NCBI RefSeq assembly: GCF_017310505.1
Contig: NZ_CP065957.1
Span: 682,001-746,000, forward strand
Length of the DNA: 64,000 nt
From: Methylacidiphilum caldifontis
GTDB lineage: Bacteria; Verrucomicrobiota; Verrucomicrobiia; Methylacidiphilales; Methylacidiphilaceae
Direction of reading: 5' to 3'
The notes beneath the pieces were generated by a model, which worked only from the letters and a program-made list of their open reading frames with translations, did no database searches and was not told the origin of the DNA. The stretch's first letter is position 1. Every line of letters begins with the position of its first letter. Of the stretch, positions 36,267 to 45,207 are shown one piece after another. Made by a program: the position numbers and the translations under genes.

Positions 36267-36776
36267 TTAAGGGCTAATGGGAAGGCGTGAATGCACAGGG
36301 GTTGAGAAAATAATCCCCTGTTCTTTATAAGTCTTTAGCATAAAATGGGTAGCTGTTGAAATAACCCCCGGCAGAGTGGCTAATTTTTCGGATACGAAAA
36401 GAGCAACTTCTTTTAAACTCTCTCCTTCAAGAAAAACAAGAAGATCATAAGCTCCACTCATCAAAAAGCAGGATGTCACTTCTTCAAAAGCCGCAATGCG
36501 ACGAGAAAGCTTATCAAATCCTCCCCCTCTTTCTGGAGTAATTTTCACTTCAATGACCGCACGGACAGGTTTTCCTTGTATTTTTTCAGGATCAAAAATA
36601 GTTCTATAAGCTAATATATATTTTTCTTTTTCCAACTCCGCTAAAAGCCGGCTCACTTCATCAGTAGAAATACCCAATGCTGAAGCAATATCCGCAACAT
36701 CTAGCCGGGCATTTCTTTCTAATAACCTAACTATGTCATTTAATAATTGAGCTTTAATATTCAATGGGCTATGCAA
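36267..36776 (-). CDS. Lrp/AsnC-family transcriptional regulator
   Basis: 169 residues. An N-terminal helix-turn-helix (LNDIVRLLERNARLDVADIA, SALGISTDEVSRLLAELEKE) is followed by the RAM/AsnC effector domain (AVIEVKITPERGGGFDKLSR, SCFLMSGAYDLLVFLEGES). It overlaps the translation unit of the downstream aminotransferase (gap of 1 bp), so it likely controls amino-acid metabolism including that gene. Confidence 0.9.
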   Translation of the reverse strand: MHSPLNIKAQLLNDIVRLLERNARLDVADIASALGISTDEVSRLLAELEKEKYILAYRTIFDPEKIQGKPVRAVIEVKITPERGGGFDKLSRRIAAFEEVTSCFLMSGAYDLLVFLEGESLKEVALFVSEKLATLPGVISTATHFMLKTYKEQGIIFSTPVHSRLPISP

Positions 36777-36790
36777 CTATTTTTTCTTTT

Positions 36791-37759
36791 TTAAAGATTT
36801 ATTTTCTTTCCGTCAACTTCAAACAGAGAGGTAACGGACATCCCCGTATGAATTCTTTTAATGGCTTCCCCTAAAAGGGGAGCAACATCCAAGACAGTCA
36901 GCCGAATCCCTTCAACCATGGGCACCGGAACACTATTAGTGGTTATCAATGCTTCAAGTTGAGAATCCCTTAACCGGTTAATGCCAATTTGATTAAGAAC
37001 GGCATGGGAAATGCCAGCAAAAACACGCCTTGCCCCCTTTTTTTTCAAAATATTGGCAGCAGAAACAACCGTACCTGCCGTTTCGGTTAAATCATCGACG
37101 ATCAAGACATCCTTTCCTTGTACATCGCCCACCACAAAATCCGCCTCCGTATGATAAGCATCTATTCTTTTTTTAACAACTAGCGCAAGACCCTTGCCCA
37201 GTAATTGGGAATAGGTTGAGGCCATTTTAATCCCTCCCACATCTGGAGATACAACTACTAGATCAAGCAGACTATTTGTTTCTAAATACTTGTAGAATAC
37301 AGGGACGGCGGTGAGGTGATCCACCGGAATATCAAAAAACCCTTGTATTTGTTGAGCATGGAGATCCATGGCCAAGACTCTATTCGCCCCGGCAGCAACA
37401 AGCAGATTGGCTACCAGCTTAGCTGTTATAGATACTCGGGGTTGATCCTTTCGATCTTGGCGGGCATAGCCATAAAATGGAATGACAGCCGTAACTCTTG
37501 CCGCACTGGCCCTTTTAGCCGCATCAATCATGATTAGCAACTCCATCAGGTTGTGATTGGTGGGAGGACAAGTAGGCTGTACGATAAAAACATCTCTGCC
37601 CCGAATATTTTCGTTAAACTTGACAAAGGTCTCTCCATCTGGAAATGAAGAAATGGTCGCTTGTCCAAGAGGAATTCCCACATACTGAGCGATCTTTGTG
37701 GCTAAAGAGGGATTGGCTCTTCCAGAAAAAATCTTAAGCAATTGATAATCTTCATTCAT
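36791..37759 (-). CDS. prs: ribose-phosphate pyrophosphokinase
   Basis: Makes PRPP from ribose 5-phosphate and ATP for nucleotide, histidine and tryptophan synthesis. 322 residues with LKIFSGRANPSLATKIAQYV at the N-terminus, the ATP flexible-loop region PFYGYARQDRKD, the metal-binding MDLHAQQIQGFFDIPVDHL and the PRPP loop VDDLTETAGTVVSAANILK, where the Thr replaces the more common Asp of DDIIDTAGT. It lies upstream of the Lrp gene on the same strand. Confidence 0.97.
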   Translation of the reverse strand: MNEDYQLLKIFSGRANPSLATKIAQYVGIPLGQATISSFPDGETFVKFNENIRGRDVFIVQPTCPPTNHNLMELLIMIDAAKRASAARVTAVIPFYGYARQDRKDQPRVSITAKLVANLLVAAGANRVLAMDLHAQQIQGFFDIPVDHLTAVPVFYKYLETNSLLDLVVVSPDVGGIKMASTYSQLLGKGLALVVKKRIDAYHTEADFVVGDVQGKDVLIVDDLTETAGTVVSAANILKKKGARRVFAGISHAVLNQIGINRLRDSQLEALITTNSVPVPMVEGIRLTVLDVAPLLGEAIKRIHTGMSVTSLFEVDGKKINL

Positions 37760-37930
37760 TCCAAAGAACCCTCCCTAAAATTAATCATTTTCTTTTTCAT
37801 TTTCATAACAATAAATTGCATGATCTCTTCATTTTTTGGATAGGATTAGGGATCAATTCTGACTTTTAAATTTTGGTTACCGATTGAAAAGAGCAAAAAA
37901 AACTCATATTGAGAAAAAAGGATTATAGCC

Positions 37931-38209
37931 TTATTCGACGAGCCTATCGTTGAGAGGGCTCCAGCCTATTTGACGAATAAAATGCCCTCTGCTTGAGGGC
38001 AAAATCTCTCTACTCAAGGACAAAGCAGGAGAAACAAAAAGAAAAGCTCTTTTCTTTAACCTAGTTTCTTTAAGCTTTATTAAAGCTTTCAATAAGACTT
38101 CTGATCCATGGGGACTGATCATATCGATCAATTCTTCTTTCTGAGCTTTGAGCAGGATCCCATTCCAAAAACCACCCTCATCCAAACCCTCCTTCTTGCC
38201 GTTGCCCAT
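37931..38209 (-). CDS. hypothetical protein
   Basis: A 92-residue basic protein of unknown family. It has an amphipathic middle (KEELIDMISPHGSEVLLKAL, IKLKETRLKKRAFLFVSPAL) and no membrane segment. It lies 60 bp downstream of efp on the same strand. The frame has the codon usage of its neighbours, but without a recognised relative it remains a tentative gene. Confidence 0.45.
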   Translation of the reverse strand: MGNGKKEGLDEGGFWNGILLKAQKEELIDMISPHGSEVLLKALIKLKETRLKKRAFLFVSPALSLSREILPSSRGHFIRQIGWSPLNDRLVE

Positions 38210-38269
38210 ATGGTTAAATTCAGACTTCTTATAAAGAAGAGCTATCTCCCTTGAGAGCCTTATGATTCC

Positions 38270-38830
38270 CTATGCTCGACTCAAATATTTCCCATCGGTT
38301 GTACTCACTTTCACCAACTCCCCCTCTTTGATAAAAAGTGGAACCTGTATACAAAGTCCTGTTTCTAGGATCGCTGGTTTCATGACATTGGTTGCTGAGT
38401 CTCCTTTTACTCCTTCAGGGGCTTCAACAACTTTCAATACCACACTTTGGGGCAGTTCGATGGCGGCAAGGGAGTCGTCAGCAAAGAGAAGATCCACAGG
38501 CTGATTTTCTTTCAAAAAATCCTTGGCTTTACCGACCATTTCTTCCGAAACCGGAAACGTGTCATAGGTTTCAGGATCCATGAAAACAAAGTTGTTTCCT
38601 TCCCTATAGCTGTATTCGCAACGCTTTCGCACCAGGGAAAGCAACTCCACTTTGTCCTGTGAGCCAAATCTTTCAACAAAAGATTTCCCCGTTTTAAGAT
38701 TTCTCAAAACCATCTGGACAAATGCCCTCAAGTTACCCGGTGTCCTATGCATCGTTTCCAGGACAAGACAAATGGCCCCATTATGCCTAATCGCTTGACC
38801 TTTTCCTACATCCGTCGCATTCACAAACAT
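38270..38830 (-). CDS. efp: translation elongation factor P
   Basis: Relieves ribosome stalling at proline runs. 186 residues with three beta-domains. The KOW-like N-terminal domain ([20 protein letters not shown]), the middle domain ([20 protein letters not shown]) and the end [20 protein letters not shown] are standard. At the tip of domain I the loop reads TPGNLRAF, giving Asn33 where E. coli has Lys34 and EarP-type forms have Arg. No modification enzyme (epmA, earP) lies nearby, so the factor may work unmodified or by another route (inference). Confidence 0.96.
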   Translation of the reverse strand: MFVNATDVGKGQAIRHNGAICLVLETMHRTPGNLRAFVQMVLRNLKTGKSFVERFGSQDKVELLSLVRKRCEYSYREGNNFVFMDPETYDTFPVSEEMVGKAKDFLKENQPVDLLFADDSLAAIELPQSVVLKVVEAPEGVKGDSATNVMKPAILETGLCIQVPLFIKEGELVKVSTTDGKYLSRA

Positions 38831-38841
38831 AACAATCTCCC

Positions 38842-39819
38842 TTATAATAATCGATGAATAGCTAAATCTTGGGAATCAATTAATCCGACTACCCGATACT
38901 GCTCATCCACAACAATCAAATCTTCTATTTTATTGTGTTCAAAAACATTGAGTACTTCAACTGCAAGTTTGTCAACCCTGACCGTGATAGGTTTTTTAGT
39001 CATCACTCGGCCTAAAGGTTCTTCTCCTATCCGGGGATTGATTTCGTAATTTCTTACAAAATCTCCATGAGTAAATATCCCTATAACCTTTCTCTCGGGA
39101 TTGACAACCACAACAGCCCCAACTCTTTTTATGTTCCACAACTTCAAAGCCTCTTTGACCTTTGCCTCTTCCTCTAGAATAACCATTTGGGACATGGGCC
39201 TCATGATATCCCCGACTTTAAGCAATAAATTACGACCAAGTGTCCCACCGGGATGGAACCGAGCAAAATCCTCCTTCTTAAACCCTCTTTTTTCCAAAAG
39301 CACCATAGCTAAGGCATCCCCCAGGACAAGCATCGCCGTCGTGCTAGAGGTAGGAGCCAAGTTCAGGGGACAAGCTTCTCTGTCAATACGCACGCTCAGA
39401 ACAATATCTGAATTTTTAGCCAGGGTTGAATGTTCATTACCTGTAATCGAAATCAAAGAGGTCGTCAATCTTTTCAAATGGGGAACCAGCCTAAGAATTT
39501 CGTCCGTCTCTCCGCTATAACTCAAAGCCACAATGGCATCACCCCTATTGACCATCCCTAGGTCTCCATGAAAAGCATTAACAGCATCAAGCACTACACT
39601 AGGAGCTCCTGTGCTTGTTAAAGTGGCCGCTATTTTCCTTCCTATATGACCTGACTTTCCCACTCCAGTCACTACAATTTTTCTGTCAGCCAGGATGGTC
39701 TTTTCTAAAACATCAATGGCTTTTTCAAAATCAGAGTTCAACTGCTTCTGAACGATGCGCAAAGCATCCATTTCCAGCTCAAAAACTCTTTTTGCTAAAC
39801 CGATTATGTCCATTTGCAT
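38842..39819 (-). CDS. kdsD: arabinose-5-phosphate isomerase (SIS plus CBS)
   Basis: 325 residues. A SIS sugar-isomerase domain ([77 protein letters not shown]) is followed by two CBS domains (about 205-325). This is the KdsD/KpsF architecture, which converts ribulose 5-phosphate to arabinose 5-phosphate for Kdo synthesis and thus lipopolysaccharide. It indicates an outer membrane. The next gene downstream is efp. Confidence 0.95.
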   Translation of the reverse strand: MQMDIIGLAKRVFELEMDALRIVQKQLNSDFEKAIDVLEKTILADRKIVVTGVGKSGHIGRKIAATLTSTGAPSVVLDAVNAFHGDLGMVNRGDAIVALSYSGETDEILRLVPHLKRLTTSLISITGNEHSTLAKNSDIVLSVRIDREACPLNLAPTSSTTAMLVLGDALAMVLLEKRGFKKEDFARFHPGGTLGRNLLLKVGDIMRPMSQMVILEEEAKVKEALKLWNIKRVGAVVVVNPERKVIGIFTHGDFVRNYEINPRIGEEPLGRVMTKKPITVRVDKLAVEVLNVFEHNKIEDLIVVDEQYRVVGLIDSQDLAIHRLL

Positions 39820-39908
39820 GGTTGTTTAATTCGAACAAAGGAAAAAAAAGATTAACAAGGAGAACAAAAGAAATTCAAGGTTATTTTCAGAAAATCAACC
39901 AAGATTAT

Positions 39909-39933
39909 AAACCCAATTGCTTGGGTTTTTTTT
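39909..39933. terminator. hairpin between kdsD and mgtA
   Basis: AAACCCAA, loop TTGC, TTGGGTTT, then a T run on the plus strand form a clear terminator in the + direction, although both neighbours are on the minus strand. On the minus strand the sequence after the stem (TATAATCTT) is moderately T-rich and could end the mgtA transcript. Confidence 0.45.
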
Positions 39934-40014
39934 GTTTCCTTCTTTTTCTAAAGCGATCTTATTTTTGCTGTCTAAGATCAAAGCCGATCAATTGAGATCT
40001 TCTGGCCTACCTCA

Positions 40015-42786
40015 TTAGAGCCATTCTCCATTGAACTTCTTTATGTACCAACTTTTTACCGTTTGCACGACAATACAATAAGCAAGAAGGATTCCCCAAA
40101 GCCAGAAATAATAGTTTATAGGTAAAGGAACAAGTCCTGCAGCCTCTCCAAAATAACTTTTTGAAATCAAATGCCCAATGACGATAACGACCGCCGTAGC
40201 CAACACCAGTGGTCTTGTTGCTATACTCTGTATGAAGGGAATCTTCCTTGTTCTAATCATATGAACAATCAAGCTTTGGGAAAGCAAGGACTCCACGAAC
40301 CAACCTGAGTGAAATAAAGCTTGTTTTTCTATAGAATTGGCACCAAAAACAAACCACATTACCCCGTAGGTGACATAGTCAAAAATGGAACTCAGAGGCC
40401 CAATAATCAGCATGAACCTTAAAATTCCCTCCGCTTCCCACCTTCTAGGCTTGGCAATGAACTCTTCGTCCATTCTATCCCAAGGAATAAGTGTCTGTGA
40501 AAGATCATAAATCAAATTTAAAATGAGTATTTGCAGGGGACTCATCGGTAAAAAGGGAAGCAATATCCCAGAGCCTAAGATACTCAAGACATTGCCGAAA
40601 TTTGAACTCACCGCCATTTTTATATACTTGACCATGTTGCCGAACATTATCCTGCCTTCGATAACCGCCTGCTCGAGAACAATAAGGCTCTTTTCCAACA
40701 GAATGATATCGGCTGACTCCTTAGCTATGTCCACCGCCGTATCTACAGATATACCCACGTCCGCCTCCCTTAATGCTTGGGCATCATTTATCCCATCACC
40801 TAAGAAGCCAACAACATGTCCTCCTGTCCTTAAGGCTCGGATTACCCTGGCCTTTTGCAAAGGCGACATTTTAACAAAAATATTGGCTTTTTCAGAAGCG
40901 GTAATGAGTTCGTCATCCGTTAAACTTTCGACTTCATACCCTCGCATTACCCCTTTGACTTCCAATCCTATCCAATCACAGATTTTCCGGGTAACGATCT
41001 CGTTGTCTCCTGTAATAATTTTGACCTCCACACCAAAGTTTCTCAACGCTCGTAAAGCCTCTTCGGCATCATGCTTTGGAGGATCCAAAAAGGCGATGAA
41101 ACCACAAAGGGTCATCTCTTTTTCATCGTTTACCGACACGGGCCTATTCATGTCCAGCGGCAATTCTCTATAGGCCACAGCTAATACCCTCAATCCATCG
41201 CTGTTCAGGTCATCACGCAGGGCCAGGGCCTTTTTTTTCATCTCTGGACTTAATTCGATGACTTTTCCTTTCTTAAGGAGCGTCTTACAAATAGCCATCA
41301 TCTCTTCTACTGCCCCCTTGGTAATTAAAAGGTCTTTTCCTGTAGCAACTTCTCGCGCTACAACTGACATTCTACGCCTGGAAAAGTCGAATGGGATCTC
41401 GTCTACCTTGGAATAATGAAAAATGAAGTTTTTAGCTTCTTCTTTCTTATCGAGGACAGCTTGATCAAGCAGATTACGTAGCCCACTCTGATAGTAGCTA
41501 TTAATGTAAGCGTACTTTAAAACCTCTTCGTTCTCTTCTCCTTCTGGATCCAGATATTTTTCAAGAATTATTTTATTATGAGTTAAGGTGCCTGTTTTAT
41601 CTGTACAAAGGATCTCCATCGCCCCTATATTCTGAATGGCATTGAGCCGCTTAGTCACCACTTTATTTTTTGAAAGCAACAATGCGCCTCGAGCCAGACA
41701 ACCACTGACAATCACCGGCAGCATGGTAGGAGTGAGTCCTACTCCTACAGCCAAAGAGAAAAGGAAAGCGTCCATCCAGTTCCCTTTAGTGAACCCGTTG
41801 ATGAGAAAAATAACGGGGATCATGGTGCCTATAATCTGGAGAAGTAACCAGCTAATTCGGTTTACACCGAGATCGAAACTGGTTACCGTCCTATAACCGC
41901 GAAGGCTCTTATAAAAAGCACCAAAATAGGTATTTTCACCTGTTGAAAGCACCACGGCCGTAGCCGTTCCACTAATCACATTTGTCCCCAAGTAAGCTAT
42001 GTTGGGCAGGGAAAACGGATCAGTTCTTTTCTGTTCTGTCAACGAAGAGGGATAAGCGCTATCATATTTTTCTACGGGCATAGACTCACCCGTAAGCACT
42101 CCCTGGCTTACGAATAGATCTCTTGTAAAGATTAACCGCACATCAGCTGGAATCATATCTCCAGCGGATAGCTGCAAAATGTCTCCAGGAACAATCTGGC
42201 TGATAGGGACTTCTCTAGCTTGGTTTACTTCAGGAACAAGGGGTTTTTCTGTGTCATCTCCTTTTTGTTCCCAAATTCTCTTCACCGTAGCGGTCGTTCT
42301 CACCATGGCTTTGAGCCTTTCAGCCGCTTTAGTCGACTGGAACTCCTGGACGAATCGCAAAAGTACGCTCACAACGACCATGATCATCATGACAATGACA
42401 CTTTCCTTTTCACCCACAGACCATGCTACTAATGCAAGAAAAGTTAAAAGCAGGGCAAAAGGATTAAAATAGCTCTGCAGAAGCATAACGAACCAATGGG
42501 GAACTTCTTCCTGTTTGATCTCGTTATAGCCGTATTTCTCCAACCGCTCTTCGACTTCTGCTTCAGTCAAGCCTTCGGGACGAGTGCCCAATTGTTCGTA
42601 AAGATCGTTAAGGGAAATAACACTGGCTTCTTTAAGCTTTTTAAAAATGCTCTCTTCTCTTTCCTTTAAAAAAGCTTCTTTTTTTCTTTCCCCTAGTCGA
42701 ACTTTTCCAAGAAATAGGCTAAAGAAAAGACTCCTCCATTTTTTTTCTTCAACGGGCTTCTTTTCTTTTGTTGCGTTTCTCATCAT
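40015..42786 (-). CDS. mgtA: Mg2+-importing P-type ATPase (MgtA/MgtB type)
   Basis: 923 residues, P-type IIIB ATPase. The phosphorylation motif is CTDKTGTLTHNKIILEKYLD, the TGES actuator motif appears in LTGESMPVEKYD, and the hinge is VVGFLGDGINDAQALREADV. Membrane spans (about ten) include the region around VGVGLTPTMLPVIVSGCLAR with the conserved proline of the transport site. The N-terminal extension is polar. It imports Mg2+ across the inner membrane, typically when magnesium is scarce. No Mg2+-sensing leader was identified. Confidence 0.95.
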   Translation of the reverse strand: MMRNATKEKKPVEEKKWRSLFFSLFLGKVRLGERKKEAFLKEREESIFKKLKEASVISLNDLYEQLGTRPEGLTEAEVEERLEKYGYNEIKQEEVPHWFVMLLQSYFNPFALLLTFLALVAWSVGEKESVIVMMIMVVVSVLLRFVQEFQSTKAAERLKAMVRTTATVKRIWEQKGDDTEKPLVPEVNQAREVPISQIVPGDILQLSAGDMIPADVRLIFTRDLFVSQGVLTGESMPVEKYDSAYPSSLTEQKRTDPFSLPNIAYLGTNVISGTATAVVLSTGENTYFGAFYKSLRGYRTVTSFDLGVNRISWLLLQIIGTMIPVIFLINGFTKGNWMDAFLFSLAVGVGLTPTMLPVIVSGCLARGALLLSKNKVVTKRLNAIQNIGAMEILCTDKTGTLTHNKIILEKYLDPEGEENEEVLKYAYINSYYQSGLRNLLDQAVLDKKEEAKNFIFHYSKVDEIPFDFSRRRMSVVAREVATGKDLLITKGAVEEMMAICKTLLKKGKVIELSPEMKKKALALRDDLNSDGLRVLAVAYRELPLDMNRPVSVNDEKEMTLCGFIAFLDPPKHDAEEALRALRNFGVEVKIITGDNEIVTRKICDWIGLEVKGVMRGYEVESLTDDELITASEKANIFVKMSPLQKARVIRALRTGGHVVGFLGDGINDAQALREADVGISVDTAVDIAKESADIILLEKSLIVLEQAVIEGRIMFGNMVKYIKMAVSSNFGNVLSILGSGILLPFLPMSPLQILILNLIYDLSQTLIPWDRMDEEFIAKPRRWEAEGILRFMLIIGPLSSIFDYVTYGVMWFVFGANSIEKQALFHSGWFVESLLSQSLIVHMIRTRKIPFIQSIATRPLVLATAVVIVIGHLISKSYFGEAAGLVPLPINYYFWLWGILLAYCIVVQTVKSWYIKKFNGEWL

Positions 42787-42910
42787 CGCCTATAGGTTGT
42801 ATTTCTAAGATCCTTTGAAAACTTAAAGCCTGAACAATGTTGAAAATCTAATAAAAAAGAAAAGGCAGCAAAGCCATAGTCTGTTTCCTTTTGTTTTTCA
42901 AGCTAAAAAA

Positions 42911-43291
42911 TCACAAATTTTCCTCATTTTCCCACTCCGCTTTCCAGGGTGGACTCACTATGCATAGGAAACTCAAGGGTTCTTCAGCTGGATTTTCCAC
43001 CCATTGTAGGCAGCCTGCAGGCACATAGACTAGACTGTAAGTCCGAACAGGATAGCTCTTTTCGGCACCCGTTTTAAAGATACCTTCACCACTGAGAAAA
43101 AGATAAATTTCGGGTTGGTTCAGTCGATGAGCTTTGGTCGATTTTTTGGGATCAACCCTCCCATAAGCGATGGAAAAAGAAAGAGACAGGCCTTCTTTCT
43201 CAGGATGAAAAAGTTCGTTTAAAAAAGCACCATCTTTGGCCACAAAATAGGCCTCCTTGTTCAGCTCCTTTACAAAGAAACGATCATTCAT
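42911..43291 (-). CDS. cupin-domain protein
   Basis: 126 residues with a single cupin barrel (about 24-115). YGRVDPKKSTKAHRLNQPEI contains the first motif His, YLFLSGEGIFKTGAEKSYPV follows, and the second motif lies in YVPAGCLQWVENPAEEPLSF, though several usual metal-binding residues are replaced. The function is unknown; small cupins range from isomerases to sensors. It stands between mgtA and tRNA-Leu. Confidence 0.75.
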   Translation of the reverse strand: MNDRFFVKELNKEAYFVAKDGAFLNELFHPEKEGLSLSFSIAYGRVDPKKSTKAHRLNQPEIYLFLSGEGIFKTGAEKSYPVRTYSLVYVPAGCLQWVENPAEEPLSFLCIVSPPWKAEWENEENL

Positions 43292-43382
43292 CGATTGGAA
43301 TAAAGGATAGCGGGTTTGCTTTGCGGGTTATATTAAACTCGATAACCAAACGAAAGAATCAAACCTTAATTAGAAATCGCTT

Positions 43383-43464
43383 TGCGCTCGAGAGGATTTG
43401 AACCTCCACGGGTTGCCCCACTAGAACCTGAATCTAGCGCGTCTGCCAATTCCGCCACGAGCGC
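43383..43464 (-). tRNA. tRNA-Leu (CAG)
   Basis: The reverse complement forms acceptor stem GCGCTCG/CGAGCGC, a D arm with GGCGGAATTGGCAGACGC, and an anticodon stem-loop CTAGATTCAGGTTCTAG with anticodon CAG. A long variable arm (GGGGCAACCC) and T arm GGTTCAAATCC follow. The discriminator is A, as required for leucine. No CCA is encoded. It reads CUG codons. Confidence 0.96.
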
Positions 43465-43533
43465 TTTTTTAAATTTAGTAAAAACCGACTAATAAATCTA
43501 AAGATTTAAGATACAATTGCAATTATCCTAAAA

Positions 43534-44892
43534 CTAACTGCGGTTTAACATCAAAGGAGAACCTTGACTTCCTGGATATTGCCCCTGTCTTTCTTGAATT
43601 TTTTCTTTTAGCTCCTCTTCATACTCCTTGACCAACTTATCCCTGTAAGCTTCAACCTTTTCATTAACTTCCCTTATTTTTTCTCGTCGCTCGGCAAGTC
43701 TTCTTCTATAAATGCCTTTTCTGCGTTCATGGCTGTACAGATATCCTCCTAAACCTCCCCCGAGTAGTCCTAACCCTGCACCAATACCCGCACCCAATCC
43801 ACCTCCTGCAAGTCCACCAATGAGCGCACCGCCTAACAGCCCGATACCAGCCCCTTCAAGAGTGGTGGTCGGAGTTCCAGATCCTGAGGCAAAAGGTTTA
43901 CCCATCCTGGGAACTCCGGGTATATCCTTTACCAGCTGGTTTCTATACTCGATAACCTGATCACGGATCTGGTTAATACGTGAAAAAAAATTCTGCCAAC
44001 TCTGGTCTTGTTCGCGCATGAGTTCATTAAGAACTGGATCAGATTTTATAGAAAAGACCTCTTCGGTCGGGGCTAAAAGTGACCTTCGAATATTCAGGCT
44101 ATCGGCATCTTCAAAGGGCGTAGGCCCCACTTCTAATATCCTCCAATAGCCTCCTTGAACAGCAGCTTTTTTTACAGTCCAACTAAACTCGTAATTTTCC
44201 TGGGCCTTACATAGGATTTTCTTTTCTCCAAAAAAGTAAATAAAGCCCGGAGGAAGATCCCGTGTAAAAAGAACGAGCTGTACAAGTTTCTTTTGAATCT
44301 TATCCTCATTTGAGCTGGGTAGCATGGCTTTACCCCTCGGCACAATCCACTCCGTATAGGTAGGAAGAACCTTTACATTGTAAGTCACTTGAATGAAATC
44401 TTTTGTTTTTTCGAACTGGACAGGCTCTATTTTAAGTACCGTTATGCCTTGAGGCAAATGTCTCAACAACGCCGCTTTGACAGCTTTAATATTGGGCAGA
44501 TCATGATAAAGCTGCCAGAAATTTGGCCGATTGAACTCCTTAAGGGGTTCAAAAGGAACGACGCTATTTTGCATGTATCTACTTATTTGTTCGTTCCAAA
44601 AAAGATATTTTGAATAAGCAATTTCTGAAGAATTGATTTCATCGTTGGCCGTAGAGCCGGGTAAAGGCTTTGTAAAAAAATAAATTAAAAAAGCCAAAGT
44701 GACGACTCCAAGCAAAATTCCAACAGAGAAAAATAAGGTTTGTCTTCTTGGTCTTTTACCAGTAGGGATTCGAGTAGCCGTTTTCAGGGAATCAAACAAG
44801 AAAGGTCCCCGACTGCTCCCGTTTTTCGCTTCCTTTGGGATAGGAGGAGGTTCAGGTTTTCTTTCAAAAAGGTGTTGGTTTATGTTGCCCAT
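43534..44892 (-). CDS. hypothetical membrane protein with Gly-zipper segment
   Basis: 452 residues of no family I recognise. A Pro/Arg-rich cytosolic N-terminus (about 1-50) leads to one membrane span (about 51-73, TLFFSVGILLGVVTLAFLIY). A middle soluble region follows. Residues about 345-385 are a long Gly-zipper (GIGLLGGALIGGLAGGGLGA), which can form a membrane-inserting helix pair, ahead of an Arg/Glu-rich coiled-coil tail (RRKGIYRRRLAERREKIREV) and a Pro/Gln/Gly end. It stands alone on the minus strand facing glgP. Confidence 0.6.
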   Translation of the reverse strand: MGNINQHLFERKPEPPPIPKEAKNGSSRGPFLFDSLKTATRIPTGKRPRRQTLFFSVGILLGVVTLAFLIYFFTKPLPGSTANDEINSSEIAYSKYLFWNEQISRYMQNSVVPFEPLKEFNRPNFWQLYHDLPNIKAVKAALLRHLPQGITVLKIEPVQFEKTKDFIQVTYNVKVLPTYTEWIVPRGKAMLPSSNEDKIQKKLVQLVLFTRDLPPGFIYFFGEKKILCKAQENYEFSWTVKKAAVQGGYWRILEVGPTPFEDADSLNIRRSLLAPTEEVFSIKSDPVLNELMREQDQSWQNFFSRINQIRDQVIEYRNQLVKDIPGVPRMGKPFASGSGTPTTTLEGAGIGLLGGALIGGLAGGGLGAGIGAGLGLLGGGLGGYLYSHERRKGIYRRRLAERREKIREVNEKVEAYRDKLVKEYEEELKEKIQERQGQYPGSQGSPLMLNRS

Positions 44893-45207
44893 AGTGATAG
44901 TTTATGAGTTTATCATTTTTAGTAAAATATCTTACAAAGAAAGAAAAAAGTAAGAAATATAAATAAAAAAATATAAAAAACCATTATTTTAATTAATAGA
45001 ATATCATTTGCAATGAATGACTTTCCTTCCCCGTTATCTGGTCCATGAACAAAAATGATGCGGCTCTAAGATTAGGTTTTTAATCCATGGGAAATGAGGG
45101 ACAAGAATAATTGATGAAAAAAAATTGCATTTAATATTTCATTAATTAATTTTATGAGATAGTAATACGGGTTTGGGAATAGACCTACTCTGTTTAAATA
45201 ATTTAAT
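44893..45207. other. AT-rich divergent intergenic region
   Basis: About 315 bp between divergent genes (the Gly-zipper protein and glgP). Very AT-rich, with A/T runs at 44935-45000. No gene or RNA is evident. Promoters for both genes should lie here but are not clear enough to place. Confidence 0.45.
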
